Assembly: GCA_036268425.1 (NCBI GenBank)
Contig: DATAUE010000114.1
Location: forward strand, 124,001 to 188,000
Length of the DNA stretch: 64,000 nucleotides
Direction of reading: 5' to 3'
Source: DATARH01 sp036268425
GTDB taxonomy: Bacteria; Pseudomonadota; Alphaproteobacteria; ATCC43930; CGMCC-115725
Positions 33,367-43,512 of this stretch are shown here, piece by piece. A program made the position numbers and the translations under genes. The notes below the pieces were generated by a model. That model ran no database searches and had not been told where the DNA came from. It saw only the letters and a program-made list of their open reading frames with translations. Position 1 is the first letter of the stretch. Every line of letters begins with the position of its first letter.

Positions 33367-35118
33367 GTGAGGGCTTTTGGCCGGCGAGGCCTGATCATCG
33401 CCGTGTCGTTGGTGCTGGGCGCTGCGCCAGCGGTGCCAGGCGGCGCACAACCAGGCGCGACGCAACCGCAAAACGGCCCGGCAGTGCCAACTCAGCCAGC
33501 CGGCCGGCCGGCGCCCGCCAACCCGGCCGCCGCACAACATCCGGCCAATCCGGGACCGGAAGGCCAGCAATCCGGCAGCCCTCAGCCTCCCGGCCACCAA
33601 TCTGCCGGCCCGCAGCCATCAGGCCAGCAGACCCAGCCGCCACCACCCGCCGGTGCAACTCAACCCGCAATACCGGCCCAGCCCAATGCCGCAGCCGCGG
33701 CTCCGCCCGAAGCGGCGCCCACCAACAAGCCCGCCCGCGCCGATGTGCCGTTCGCCGATCTGTTCGCGCAGATGGCCGGGCGGGTGGTCGGCGTGGTTGT
33801 CAACATCTCGACCCAGATGGCGCCGCCTCCCGCCAAACCGGGACAGGAACCGCCGCCGCCGAACTCGCCAAGCAACACGCTCGACGAGGTGTTTCGCGAT
33901 TTCTTCGGCGACAAGAACGCGCCGACAGGACCGGGACCGCGAATTGCCTCGCTCGGCTCGGGGTTCATCATCGATCCGTCCGGGCTGATCGTCACCAATA
34001 ACCACGTCATCGCCAACGCCGAGCAGATCACCGTCACCCTGTCGGACGACACCGCGTTGCAGGCGCAAGTCATCGGGCGCGACGCGGTCACCGATCTGGC
34101 GCTCCTCAAGGTCGACGCGAAAACGCCGCTGCCGGCCGCGTCATGGGGTGATTCGAGCAAGACGCGGGTCGGTGACTGGGTACTGGCGATCGGTAATCCG
34201 TTCGGGCTCGGCGGCACGGTGACCTCGGGGATCATCTCGGCAACCGCGCGCGACATCCATTCCGGCCCGTATGACGATTACCTGCAGACCGACGCCTCGA
34301 TCAACCGCGGCAATTCCGGCGGCCCGATGTTCAACCTCACGGGCGAGGTGATCGGCATCAACACGGTGATCTATTCGCCGTCGGGCGGATCAATCGGCAT
34401 CGGCTTTGCGATCCCCTCCGCGCTGGCGCAGCCGATCATCGAGCAACTGAAAGCAACCGGAAAGGTCGAGCGCGGCTGGATCGGCGCCCGCATTCAGCCG
34501 GTCACCGACGATCTCGCCGAAACTGTCGGGCTCGATAAAAGCCGCGGCGCGATGATCGCCGCGATCGACCCGGGCAGCCCGGCGGCGCAGGCCAAATTGC
34601 AGCCCGGCGATGTGATCCTAAGCTATGACGGCAAAGTGATCGACCGCAGCCGCCTGTTGCCACGGCTGGTCGCCGACACCCCGCCCGACAAGCAGGTCAA
34701 ATTGTCGATCTGGCGCGAAGGCAAGGAGGTTGAAATCGAGCTGAAAGCCGCCGCGCTCAACCCCAACCGGCCGGCGGCACCGCCACCCGAACCGGAAAAG
34801 CCAAAGCCGCCGCCGGCCATCGATGCCTTCGGCCTCAAATTTGCCCGGATGACGCCGGAATTGCGCAAACATTTTTCGCTGCCCGACACGGCAAAAGGGG
34901 CGCTGGTCACCGAGGTGCCGCAAAATAGCGCCGGTGCGAGCCAGGGTTTGCGTCCCGGCGATCTGATCATCGCGGTCGGCCACACCGCCGTCGCGACGGC
35001 GGAAGACGTGCCGCCGCTCGCCGCGGCCGCCAAAAAAGCCGGCCAGAAAAAGGTTCTGGTGCGGATCGAACGCGAGGGCAGCACACGCTTTATCGCGCTT
35101 CCGGTCGAGGCCGGCTAA
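33367..35118 (+). CDS. HtrA/DegP-like periplasmic serine protease
   Basis: About 583 residues. GTG 33367 is chosen because AGGAGG lies 6 bases upstream; the frame is open back to 33232. A signal peptide (RAFGRRGLIIAVSLVLGAAP) is followed by about 100 residues rich in Pro, Gln and Ala. The chymotrypsin-like domain has His213 (NNHVIAN), Asp243 (VTDLALLKVD) and Ser317 (RGNSGGP). Two PDZ domains follow, near 390-470 and 500-583. It degrades or refolds damaged envelope proteins. The long low-complexity linker is unusual for DegP and may reach the cell wall. The gene is divergent from the glycerate kinase gene. Confidence 0.92.
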   Translation: MRAFGRRGLIIAVSLVLGAAPAVPGGAQPGATQPQNGPAVPTQPAGRPAPANPAAAQHPANPGPEGQQSGSPQPPGHQSAGPQPSGQQTQPPPPAGATQPAIPAQPNAAAAAPPEAAPTNKPARADVPFADLFAQMAGRVVGVVVNISTQMAPPPAKPGQEPPPPNSPSNTLDEVFRDFFGDKNAPTGPGPRIASLGSGFIIDPSGLIVTNNHVIANAEQITVTLSDDTALQAQVIGRDAVTDLALLKVDAKTPLPAASWGDSSKTRVGDWVLAIGNPFGLGGTVTSGIISATARDIHSGPYDDYLQTDASINRGNSGGPMFNLTGEVIGINTVIYSPSGGSIGIGFAIPSALAQPIIEQLKATGKVERGWIGARIQPVTDDLAETVGLDKSRGAMIAAIDPGSPAAQAKLQPGDVILSYDGKVIDRSRLLPRLVADTPPDKQVKLSIWREGKEVEIELKAAALNPNRPAAPPPEPEKPKPPPAIDAFGLKFARMTPELRKHFSLPDTAKGALVTEVPQNSAGASQGLRPGDLIIAVGHTAVATAEDVPPLAAAAKKAGQKKVLVRIEREGSTRFIALPVEAG

Positions 35119-35283
35119 CCGCGCCGCGCCAACACTACAGCCCGTTTCGACGAGGCTGGGCCATGCAAAAAAGGTATGCATGGCTGACTTGTCTCATCGC
35201 CAATTGTGCAATGCAGCAAAAGTCGGCATTTATACTTCGGTTTTGCGGGCCGGCGGTGTCGGGCCGGTATGAGGACCGGAGCA

Positions 35284-35499
35284 ATGATGAAGCGTCTTTC
35301 CCCGAATGCCCGCATTTCGATGCGCGGCCTGTTGCGTCGCATGGACCGCATTGCAGGCGATCTGAATGTCTTGCTGGTGGTGATTGCGATCGGCCTGGCG
35401 ACCCTTGATTTCACATTTCTCGTCACCCAGCGGGTCGTCGAGAAATTGCCCCCGGTCACCCGCGTCGTACAGGATGCCGGACCGAGCGCGCAGGAATAA
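35284..35499 (+). CDS. Small single-pass membrane protein, unknown function
   Basis: A 71-residue protein starting MMKRLSPNARISMRGLLRRM, with AGGA 8 bases before the ATG. One hydrophobic helix (LNVLLVVIAIGLATLDFTFLV) follows a basic N-terminus, and the C-terminus is polar. The pattern fits a small inner-membrane protein. The frame can be extended to 35206 without a better site. It lies 165 bases after the HtrA gene on the same strand and converges on the luciferase-like gene. I do not recognise a family. Confidence 0.5.
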   Translation: MMKRLSPNARISMRGLLRRMDRIAGDLNVLLVVIAIGLATLDFTFLVTQRVVEKLPPVTRVVQDAGPSAQE

Positions 35500-35521
35500 G
35501 CGCGCCCGGCTCCATATCAGT

Positions 35522-36718
35522 TTAATCGACTTCGACCGATTTGATTTCGCGCAGGCGGGGCAACACTTCCTTTGAGAAGAGCGTGATATTTTTGATCGCT
35601 TCTTCATGGGTGATAAAGCCGGTTTTCCCGACCATGATCAGTTGCCCGAACCCGCCGACCTTGTTGTAGAAATCCATAATCTGCTTGTAGACGGTATCGG
35701 GATTGCCGGCGTACATGCGACCGCCTGCCATCGCCATTTCAGCCGTGACGCCCGGCCGGTTTAACGCCGAGCCGCGTCCCGGCCGCCCCAGGCTGCCGCC
35801 GGCATTGGGATCGCGATAAAGCTGCGGCGCCAGTTCCGGCGGGGTCGTCCCTGGCAGGAACTTGTTGTATTGCGGCGCCGATTTCATGCTGGTGTTGACG
35901 AACCACAGCAATTTGCTGCCGACCCGCACGCCTTCGTCGTCATTGTCGCCGACATAGACAAAAGCGGAATAACCGAAGCGGTCCGTTTTAGCCTTCGGCA
36001 TCCCGGCCTCGGCGCGCGCCTGACGATACGAACCCCAGGCCGTTTTCGTCACATCGACGCCGCGCATAACCATGATGTTGACCATGTCGCGTCGGCCGAG
36101 TTCGGCGGTGTCGAGCGGGTCCGAGGTTGCCGCCCACATCGGCGGATGCGGCTGCTGATAGGGCCGCGGCCAGATGTTGACGTGGCGATGGGTAAAATGC
36201 TTGCCCTCCCATGAAAACGGGCCGTCATGCGTGGTGAGGGTTTTGTCGATCAGGTCGACCGCCTCCCAGAAGCGCTCGCGAATGCCGATCGGGTTGGCGT
36301 TGCCGGAGGCCATCTCGGTGCCGCCGGATTTGACAAAGCCGATTTCCAGCCGACCGCGCGAGATCACGTCAGCCGTGGCATATTCCTCGGCCGCGCGCAC
36401 CGGGTCGTCGCGCACCGTAATCAGCGTGCCCATGCTGAGCAGCCGTATCTTTTTCGTCTGGCGAGCGACGATGCCGAGAATGACCGGGCTGGCGCCGTAG
36501 AGGCAGTTGATGCCGGCATGGTGCTCGCTCGACGTGATGTTGAGGCCGAGTTCGTCGCACAGCAGGTATTCGTCGAGCGTTTCCTCAAATAGGCGCGCCG
36601 CCACCTTCGGGTCACAATAGCGGTTTGGCAGGCTGGCGCGGACAGAATCCGTCTCCTCCAGCACCGCATCGGGAACATAGGGGTAGGGGTTTTCGCAATG
36701 AAACCACGCGTCCATCAA
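35522..36718 (-). CDS. Luciferase-like flavin-dependent monooxygenase
   Basis: A 398-residue TIM-barrel flavoprotein. GLNITSSEHHAGINCLYGASPV near residue 60 and VDLIDKTLTTHDGPFSWEGKHF near 155 are typical of bacterial luciferase-like enzymes (LLM class). GRLEIGFVKSGG supplies a flavin-binding loop. They oxidise small organic molecules using reduced FMN from a partner reductase, which is not encoded nearby. The gene follows gyrB on the same strand by 106 bases, but is functionally unrelated. The substrate is unknown. Confidence 0.87.
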   Translation of the reverse strand: MMDAWFHCENPYPYVPDAVLEETDSVRASLPNRYCDPKVAARLFEETLDEYLLCDELGLNITSSEHHAGINCLYGASPVILGIVARQTKKIRLLSMGTLITVRDDPVRAAEEYATADVISRGRLEIGFVKSGGTEMASGNANPIGIRERFWEAVDLIDKTLTTHDGPFSWEGKHFTHRHVNIWPRPYQQPHPPMWAATSDPLDTAELGRRDMVNIMVMRGVDVTKTAWGSYRQARAEAGMPKAKTDRFGYSAFVYVGDNDDEGVRVGSKLLWFVNTSMKSAPQYNKFLPGTTPPELAPQLYRDPNAGGSLGRPGRGSALNRPGVTAEMAMAGGRMYAGNPDTVYKQIMDFYNKVGGFGQLIMVGKTGFITHEEAIKNITLFSKEVLPRLREIKSVEVD

Positions 36719-36824
36719 GACTCCTTTCGCAGCGCGCGTTATCTTCGCGCGACCTTATAACCTCTGCGGGATCGCTCGCTAATCCTGCCGACGCAGAACC
36801 TTGGGCGCGGCTGCCCTGCGCGCC

Positions 36825-39323
36825 TTACACATCGAGATTGGCCACCGAGAGCGCGTTGGTCTGGATAAAGTCGCGGCGCGGCTCGACGAGGTCACCCATC
36901 AGCGTCGAAAAAGTTTCCTCGGCCAGATCCTCGTGGCTGACGCGGACCTGCAACAGCGAACGCACTTCGGGGTCGAGCGTGGTCTCCCAAAGCTGATCCG
37001 GGTTCATCTCACCGAGGCCTTTGTAGCGGTTGACCTCGATGCCGCGCCGGCCGATTTCCATGACGGCCTCGACCAGACCGGATGGGCCGGTAATACGGTA
37101 TTCCTTGTCGCGCGCAACGAGCTTGCCGGGCCGGTCGTAGACCTCGCGGAGTACGGCGCCGTCGCCGTCAAGGCGGCGCGCTTCGCTCGACCGCAACAAC
37201 GCCGCATCGATCAGCCGCCGCTCATCGACGCCCTGGCGCGTGCGGCTCAGCACCAGCCCTTCGCCGGCAATCAGATCGCCGCGCCACGGCGCCTCGCTCT
37301 CGCCGCCGATCTGGCTGAGCCGTTCAGCGGTACGGTGCGTCGCCTCGATCGCCCGGTTGGGGTCGCTCAGCAAGCCAGCCGCCAAAGCCCCGGCAATCGC
37401 CGCCTGTTCGACGACATCGACGTTCCCCACCTTGAGGGCGAGCGCCTGCACCCAACGGCGTTGCGCTCGCGCCTGCTCCAGCAGGTCGCGCAGATCATTG
37501 CCGGCGCGCTGCCCGCCATCATGCTGGGTGAAGACCGCGTCGCGCAGGGCCGCGTCGGAGCAATAGGCTTCGAGCGCGCCGTCATCCTTCAGATAAACCG
37601 GCTTGGCGTTGCCGCGTTGCAGCCGGTAAAGCGGCGGCTGAGCAATGTAAAGAAAGCCGTTTTCAATCAATTGCCGCATCTGCCGGAAGAAAAACGTCAA
37701 CAGCAATGTACGGATGTGACTGCCATCGACATCGGCGTCGGTCATAATGATGATGCGGTGATAGCGGGCTTTGCCGGCCTCGAAATCCTCACTGCCGATG
37801 CCGGTGCCAAGCGCCTGGATCAGCGTGCCGATCTCGGCCGAACCAAGCATCTTGTCAAAGCGGGCGCGCTCGACATTGAGGATCTTGCCCTTCAGCGGCA
37901 GGATCGCCTGAAAGCGCCGGTCACGGCCCTGTTTCGCCGAACCGCCGGCGCTGTCGCCCTCGACGATAAACAATTCGCTCTGCGCCGGATCGCGTTCCTG
38001 GCAATCGGCAAGCTTGCCCGGCAGGTTGGCAATGTCGAGCGCGCTTTTGCGGCGCGTCAGATCGCGTGCCTTGCGGGCGGCTTCCCGCGCCGCCGCCGCC
38101 TCGACAACCTTGGCGACGATCTTGCGGGCGTCGGCCGGGTGCTCCTCGAACCATTGCTGCAGGCGATCCGCGACAATGCCTTCAATGACCGGTCGCACCT
38201 CCGACGACACCAGCTTGTCCTTGGTCTGCGACGAGAATTTCGGGTCGGGCAATTTCGCTGACAGAATGCACGTCAGCCCCTCCCGCATATCCTCGCCAGC
38301 CAGCGCGACCTTTTCCTTTTTCGCGATGCCGGTGTCGGTGGCGTAAGTGTTGACCGTGCGGGTCAAGGCCGCACGGAACCCAGCCAGATGCGTGCCGCCG
38401 TCGCGCTGCGGGATGTTGTTGGTAAAGCACAGCATCGTCTCGTGATAGGAGTCGGTCCACTCCATCGCGATTTCGATCAGAACGCCATCGCGCTCGCCGT
38501 GGATCACAATCGGCGGCGATTGCAACGCCTGTTTCGAGCGGTCGAGATATTCGACAAAGGCCTGCAGCCCGCCATCATAGTGAAACGTGACATTGCGCGG
38601 CTCGACGCCGCGCAAATCGGACAATTCCAGGGTGACGCCGCTGTTCAGAAACGCCAGTTCGCGCAGCCGGTGTTCGAGGGTCGTGAAATCGAACTCGGTC
38701 TTGGCGAAGGTGGCGGTGCTCGGCAGAAACGTGACCTCGGTACCGGTTTTGATCCCCTCGCGGCTGCCGCCCGGCGGCCAGGGCGGCGCCTCGCCCAGTT
38801 CCACGAGCGGCGCCTCGGGCACTCCGTCATGGAACCGCATGAACCATTCCGAACCATTGCGGAAAATCCGCAATTCGAGCCGCGACGACAACGCGTTGAC
38901 GACCGACACGCCGACCCCGTGCAATCCGCCGGAGACTTTGTAGGAGTTCTGGTCGAACTTACCGCCGGCATGCAGCTGGGTCATAATGACCTCGGCTGCC
39001 GACACGCCCTCTTCCTCGTGAATGCCGACCGGAATGCCGCGGCCATTATCGGTGACGGTGCACGAACCATCGGCGTTGAGGGTCACGGTAACGGTATCGC
39101 AAAAGCCTTCGAGCGCCTCGTCGATCGCGTTGTCGACGACCTCATAGATCATGTGGTGCAGGCCCGAGCCGTCATCGGTATCGCCGATATACATGCCCGG
39201 CCGCTTGCGCACGGGATCGAGGCCATGCAAGACCTTGATCGAATTTTCGTCATAAAGTCGAACGTCAGGCTGGATGCCCGACACCGGTGTATCGCTCGGC
39301 TGCGGTGCGGTTTCGTTTGTCAT
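36825..39323 (-). CDS. gyrB: DNA gyrase subunit B
   Basis: An 832-residue ATPase subunit of type II topoisomerase. The GHKL ATPase shows VVDNAIDEALEGF and NGRGIPVGIHEEEGVSAAE. The TOPRIM domain shows VEGDSAGGSAKQGRDR and IIMTDADVDGSHIRTLLLTF. The C-terminal NRYKGLGEMNPDQLWETT binds GyrA. It introduces negative supercoils with GyrA, which is not in the window. The region between TOPRIM and C-terminal tail (about 570-700) carries the alphaproteobacterial insertion. It lies 24 bases after recF at the end of the dnaA-dnaN-recF-gyrB block. Quinolone and coumarin resistance cannot be judged here. Confidence 0.97.
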   Translation of the reverse strand: MTNETAPQPSDTPVSGIQPDVRLYDENSIKVLHGLDPVRKRPGMYIGDTDDGSGLHHMIYEVVDNAIDEALEGFCDTVTVTLNADGSCTVTDNGRGIPVGIHEEEGVSAAEVIMTQLHAGGKFDQNSYKVSGGLHGVGVSVVNALSSRLELRIFRNGSEWFMRFHDGVPEAPLVELGEAPPWPPGGSREGIKTGTEVTFLPSTATFAKTEFDFTTLEHRLRELAFLNSGVTLELSDLRGVEPRNVTFHYDGGLQAFVEYLDRSKQALQSPPIVIHGERDGVLIEIAMEWTDSYHETMLCFTNNIPQRDGGTHLAGFRAALTRTVNTYATDTGIAKKEKVALAGEDMREGLTCILSAKLPDPKFSSQTKDKLVSSEVRPVIEGIVADRLQQWFEEHPADARKIVAKVVEAAAAREAARKARDLTRRKSALDIANLPGKLADCQERDPAQSELFIVEGDSAGGSAKQGRDRRFQAILPLKGKILNVERARFDKMLGSAEIGTLIQALGTGIGSEDFEAGKARYHRIIIMTDADVDGSHIRTLLLTFFFRQMRQLIENGFLYIAQPPLYRLQRGNAKPVYLKDDGALEAYCSDAALRDAVFTQHDGGQRAGNDLRDLLEQARAQRRWVQALALKVGNVDVVEQAAIAGALAAGLLSDPNRAIEATHRTAERLSQIGGESEAPWRGDLIAGEGLVLSRTRQGVDERRLIDAALLRSSEARRLDGDGAVLREVYDRPGKLVARDKEYRITGPSGLVEAVMEIGRRGIEVNRYKGLGEMNPDQLWETTLDPEVRSLLQVRVSHEDLAEETFSTLMGDLVEPRRDFIQTNALSVANLDV

Positions 39324-39347
39324 TCGGTCCCGGAGCTGGTTTTCACA

Positions 39348-40577
39348 TCAATTTTCGGTATCTGACAGAGTGCCGTCGTTCACCGACAGAAAGCGGGCGG
39401 TGCCGTGCAACGGCGCAAACATCGCGACATCGGTGCCGGTGATCCAAACTTGGCTTTCCAGCCCGGCGACGATGTCGAACAAAGCGGCGCGGCGCACCGC
39501 ATCGAGATGCGCCGCAACCTCATCGAGCAGCAAAAGCGGCGGCTCGCCGCGCACGGTGCGCTGCAACTGCGCCTGCGCCAGCAAAATGGCGATCAACAGA
39601 GCCTTCTGTTCGCCGGTCGAGGCCGCTTCAGCGGCGATGCCTTTTTCAGCATGCCTGACGAGAAGATCGGAGCGATGCGGCCCAACCCCGGCACCACCGG
39701 CCTGCCCGTCCGCAGTACGGCGCTGCGCCAGCGCGGCGCGCAACCGGTCTTCAGCCGCCAGCGCCGGCATGTCGTCGAGCCATGCTTCGACTGTACCGAC
39801 AAGGCTCAGCCGGGCGCGCGGAAAGGCGCCGTCAGCCGCGGCGCAGACCTCATCGAGTCGTTCAATGGCGTCTCGCCGTGCGGCCGCTACCGCAACCCCT
39901 TCGGCCGCCATGATTTCCTCAAGTGCGGCGAGCCACGCCGGATCGCCTAGCCCATTGTGCAGCGGCCCTTCTCGCAGCAGGCGAGCGCGTTCGCGCATCG
40001 CCTGCTCATAGCGTGCGACGCGCGTGGCGTGCGCCGGATCGAGACCGAGCACCAGCCGATCGAGCAGACGCCGCCGCGCCGCCGGCCCTTCGATAAACAG
40101 CCGATCCATCTGTGGCGTCAGCCACAGTACGCCGAGCCGCTCGCCGAGCATCGCCTGACCGCGCGCCGGCTCTCCGTCGATGCGGACCACACGCCGTTCG
40201 CCACCGGCACCATCGCGGCCGGTGCCGATCCGCAATTCGCCGCGCATCGTCTTCAGCGTGACCGCGACGGCCCAACCCGATGCGGCGGCGTCGCCGCTCG
40301 CACCGACGCGGCGATCGATATCGCTGAGCCGCGCGCTGCGCAGACCCCGCCCCGGGGACAGAAACGACATAGCCTCCAGCAGATTGGTCTTGCCGGCGCC
40401 GTTCGGCCCGGTCAGCACCACCGGCGACACATCGAGATCAAGTCGGGCAGCGGCATAATTGCGGAATTCGGTCAGCACCAGCCGTGTGGCACCAACTCGG
40501 CCGACGTATATCGGCAACTCGCCGGGCACGCCACCGATGCCGACACCCAGACGGTCTTCGCGCACCGCGGCTAGCAT
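39348..40577 (-). CDS. recF: DNA replication and repair protein RecF
   Basis: About 409 residues of an SMC-like ATPase. LVLTEFRNYAAARLDL opens the fold, Walker A is VVLTGPNGAGKTNLLEAMSF, and LLLLDEVAAHLD near the end is the signature and Walker B region. It loads RecA at gaps and restarts stalled forks, acting with RecO and RecR. The start is uncertain: ATG 40577 has no strong ribosome site, and a GTG at 40649 would overlap the dnaN stop (GTGTCTGA), suggesting coupling. gyrB follows closely. Confidence 0.93.
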   Translation of the reverse strand: MLAAVREDRLGVGIGGVPGELPIYVGRVGATRLVLTEFRNYAAARLDLDVSPVVLTGPNGAGKTNLLEAMSFLSPGRGLRSARLSDIDRRVGASGDAAASGWAVAVTLKTMRGELRIGTGRDGAGGERRVVRIDGEPARGQAMLGERLGVLWLTPQMDRLFIEGPAARRRLLDRLVLGLDPAHATRVARYEQAMRERARLLREGPLHNGLGDPAWLAALEEIMAAEGVAVAAARRDAIERLDEVCAAADGAFPRARLSLVGTVEAWLDDMPALAAEDRLRAALAQRRTADGQAGGAGVGPHRSDLLVRHAEKGIAAEAASTGEQKALLIAILLAQAQLQRTVRGEPPLLLLDEVAAHLDAVRRAALFDIVAGLESQVWITGTDVAMFAPLHGTARFLSVNDGTLSDTEN

Positions 40578-40641
40578 CAAGGTTATATGGGGTGAAACAC
40601 CGAAATTTCGAGGTGAAACCGGGGCCTGATGAGCCGCCGGA

Positions 40642-41763
40642 TCAGACACGCATCGGCATCAGCACATAAAGCGCGTTACCGTCGGCGCTGTCGCGCAGAA
40701 TGGTCGGCGACCCGGCGTCCGACATCTGAAATTGCACATACTCGCCACTGATCTGCTCGGTGATGTCGAGCAGGTAACGCGAGTTGAAACCGATTTCGAG
40801 CGGGGTACTCTGATAGCGCACTTCGAGTTCTTCGATCGCGGTGCCGTTTTCCGGGCTGGTCGCCGACACCACAAGCCCCGCTCGCTCGATCGCCAGCTTG
40901 ACGGCACGGCTGCGCTCGGTCGATATCGTCGACACTCGGTCGACCGCTTCGGCAAACGATTTGCAATCGACTTCGAGGATCTTGTCGTTCCCGCTCGGGA
41001 TGACACGGTCGTAATCAGGGAAGGTACCGTCGATCAGCTTCGAGGTCAGCGCCGCCTCGCCGATCGAGCAGCGGATTTTGCTGTCGCTGAGCGCCACCTG
41101 CACCTCGCCGTCTTCGCCCTCGTCGATCAGCTTGCGCAACTCCAACACCGTCTTGCGCGGCACGATGACCCCGGCGATACCGGCGGCACCTTCGGGCGCT
41201 GTGATCTCGACGCGCGCCAGCCGGTGCCCGTCAGTCGCCACCGCGCGCACGACCGGCACCTCGTTGTTCTTGGTCGCGTGTAGATAGATGCCGTTCAGGT
41301 AATACCGCGTCTCCTCGGTCGAAATCGCAAAGCGGGTGCGGTCGATCAGGATGCGCAACTCGCTGGTCGGCAGAGCGAAATGATGCGGCAGGTCGCCGGC
41401 CGACATGACCGGGTAGTCCTCCGGCGGCAGGCAGGCGAGCGTAAAGGTCGACCGGCCGGACCGCAGCACCATCTCATTGCGGCCACCTGTCGTCTCCAGT
41501 TCGACCTGGGCGCCGTCATGCAATTTGCGCACAATGTCGTAGAGCGTATGCGCCGGCGCCGTGGTTCGCCCGTCGCGCTCGACGCGGGCGGCGACGCCCT
41601 CGATGATTTCGAGGTCCATGTCGGTGGCACTCAGCGCCAGCCGCCCGTTTTCGGCATGCAGCAGCACATTCGACAGAATCGGGATCGTGGTGCGGCGCTC
41701 AACGACGCTCTGCACATGACTTAACGCCTTAAGGAGGGCGGCCCGTTCGATGGTTAACTTCAT
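40642..41763 (-). CDS. dnaN: DNA polymerase III sliding clamp (beta subunit)
   Basis: A 373-residue protein of normal length made of three similar domains. MKLTIERAALLKALSHVQSV starts the first domain; VPRKTVLELRKLIDEGED lies in the middle one; the C-terminal LYVLMPMRV is the conserved end. It encircles DNA and tethers the replicative polymerase and repair factors. ATG 41763 gives the canonical start; the frame is open to 41874 but the extra part has no family similarity. It lies 189 bases after dnaA and before recF. Confidence 0.97.
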   Translation of the reverse strand: MKLTIERAALLKALSHVQSVVERRTTIPILSNVLLHAENGRLALSATDMDLEIIEGVAARVERDGRTTAPAHTLYDIVRKLHDGAQVELETTGGRNEMVLRSGRSTFTLACLPPEDYPVMSAGDLPHHFALPTSELRILIDRTRFAISTEETRYYLNGIYLHATKNNEVPVVRAVATDGHRLARVEITAPEGAAGIAGVIVPRKTVLELRKLIDEGEDGEVQVALSDSKIRCSIGEAALTSKLIDGTFPDYDRVIPSGNDKILEVDCKSFAEAVDRVSTISTERSRAVKLAIERAGLVVSATSPENGTAIEELEVRYQSTPLEIGFNSRYLLDITEQISGEYVQFQMSDAGSPTILRDSADGNALYVLMPMRV

Positions 41764-41952
41764 CTGCTGCCCGGCTCTTTCCACAAGACTCTTGGCGGAC
41801 GGGAGGGTTAAATCCCAGCCGCCGCCCGGGACGTTCCCTGATAGGAAGCTACGGGCCGGCAGACGGGAAGACAATGTAGCACGGAACCGCCGGCAGGCAC
41901 ACCCGACCGGTTCAGGTGCGCCGGCACACCGTCGCCGGCACCCGCCGCATGT

Positions 41953-43512
41953 TCAATTCTCCAACATGCGCCGCAGCAATTCGACATCCTCGGCAAGGCC
42001 CTGGTCCGTCGCAGTCAGTTCTTCGATCTTGCGCACGCCATGCATGACGGTCGTGTGATCGCGGCCGCCGAATTTACGCCCGATCTCGGGCAGCGAACGC
42101 GAGGTCAGCTGTTTTGCCAGGTACATCGCGACCTGCCGCGGCCGCGCAACGATGCGCGACCGCCGCGCCGAGGTCATTTCAGCCATCTTGATATTGAAAT
42201 GCTCAGCGACCCGCCGCTGAATTTCGTCGATCGTCACGCGCCGCTCGTTGGCCCGCAGCAAATCGCGCAGCAACTCCTGTGCGCTCTCCAGCGTGATGTC
42301 GCCGCCGATCAGCTGCATCTGCGCGGTAATGCGGTTTAGCGCGCCTTCCAGCTCGCGGACATTCGAGACGATTTTGTGCGCGAGGAATTCCATGACCTTC
42401 TGCGGCAGTCTCAAACCAGCTTCGTCGGCCTTCGATTGCAGGATGCCAAGACGCAATTCGTAGGTCGTCGGGTGGATGTCGGCGACAAGGCCCCAGCCGA
42501 GCCGCGACCGCATCCGCTCCTCCATCCGTTCCAGGTCGGAAGGCGATTTGTCCGCCGATATGACGATCTGCCGGTTCTGATCGACCAGGGCGTTAAAGGT
42601 ATGGAAAAATTCTTCCTGCGTTGATTCCTTGCCGCTGATGAATTGCACGTCGTCGATCATCAACAAATCGACCGAGCGAAATTGTTCCTTAAAGTCGATC
42701 GTCGAGCGAAAGCGTAATGCCCGAATAAATTGATACATGAATTTTTCGGCCGAGAGATAAATCACCTTGCGCTCCGGCGCGTTCATCCGGACATGCCAGG
42801 CGATCGCGTGCATTAGGTGAGTCTTGCCGAGACCAACGCCGCCATAAAGGAAAAGCGGGTTGAACGGCACCGCGCGGGTCGGACCGGCGCAGGTTTCCGC
42901 CACCCGCCGCGCCGCGGCGTGTGCCAGTTCATTGGGTTTGCCGACGACAAAATTGTCAAAGGTGAAGCGCGGATCGAGCGCCGCGGCGAGGTAGCCCCGT
43001 TCCTCGGCGATTTCCACGATGCTTGCGCCCTCCCCGGTTGTAACGGGGGTCGCCGCCGTCGCATTCCTCACCGCCGATCCGGCCGAATTCGCCGCCGGCT
43101 CGACCGATCGCGCCTCGCGGACAAGGCCAGCCCCGCCTTGCGGATCGATTCTCGGATCGACCCGGGGATCAACGACCACGTCGACCCGCTCGACCGCCGG
43201 GTTTTCGACGCGCCAAGCCGCCAGCAGATGGTCGGCATAATGCGTCGCCACCCAGTCACGCAGGAAACGGGTCGGTGCCAACAGCACGATTTCCGGCGCC
43301 GCACCGCTTTCGATCCGCAAGGACTGGAAGAAAGACCGATAAGCATTTTCGCCCACCTGGCCCTTTAAGCGACCCAGAATGCGCCCCCAGGAATTGCCGT
43401 TCGGCTGTACCGAATCACGATCGCGATCGCTTCGAGCTGGTTCTCCCGCCACTTTGACCCCCGAATAGTTCGCGGTTTCTGTATTGATCTCGCCCAAGAC
43501 ACGGCGCGACAT
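41953..43512 (-). CDS. dnaA: Chromosomal replication initiator protein DnaA
   Basis: A 519-residue protein. Domain I lies near 40-105, followed by a variable Pro/Asp/Ala-rich linker. The AAA domain has Walker A LYGGVGLGKTHL (near 224) and Walker B LLMIDDVQF (near 286). The C-terminal DNA-binding domain ends with FGGRDHTTVMHGVRKI. It opens oriC and loads the replicative helicase, and regulates transcription. The ATG at 43512 lies in a strongly AT-rich leader. It heads the dnaA-dnaN-recF-gyrB block, with rpsT upstream on the same strand. Confidence 0.97.
   Translation of the reverse strand: MSRRVLGEINTETANYSGVKVAGEPARSDRDRDSVQPNGNSWGRILGRLKGQVGENAYRSFFQSLRIESGAAPEIVLLAPTRFLRDWVATHYADHLLAAWRVENPAVERVDVVVDPRVDPRIDPQGGAGLVREARSVEPAANSAGSAVRNATAATPVTTGEGASIVEIAEERGYLAAALDPRFTFDNFVVGKPNELAHAAARRVAETCAGPTRAVPFNPLFLYGGVGLGKTHLMHAIAWHVRMNAPERKVIYLSAEKFMYQFIRALRFRSTIDFKEQFRSVDLLMIDDVQFISGKESTQEEFFHTFNALVDQNRQIVISADKSPSDLERMEERMRSRLGWGLVADIHPTTYELRLGILQSKADEAGLRLPQKVMEFLAHKIVSNVRELEGALNRITAQMQLIGGDITLESAQELLRDLLRANERRVTIDEIQRRVAEHFNIKMAEMTSARRSRIVARPRQVAMYLAKQLTSRSLPEIGRKFGGRDHTTVMHGVRKIEELTATDQGLAEDVELLRRMLEN

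Noticed and set aside
36801..38261. 486-codon frame antisense to gyrB
   Set aside because: gyrB motifs are unambiguous.
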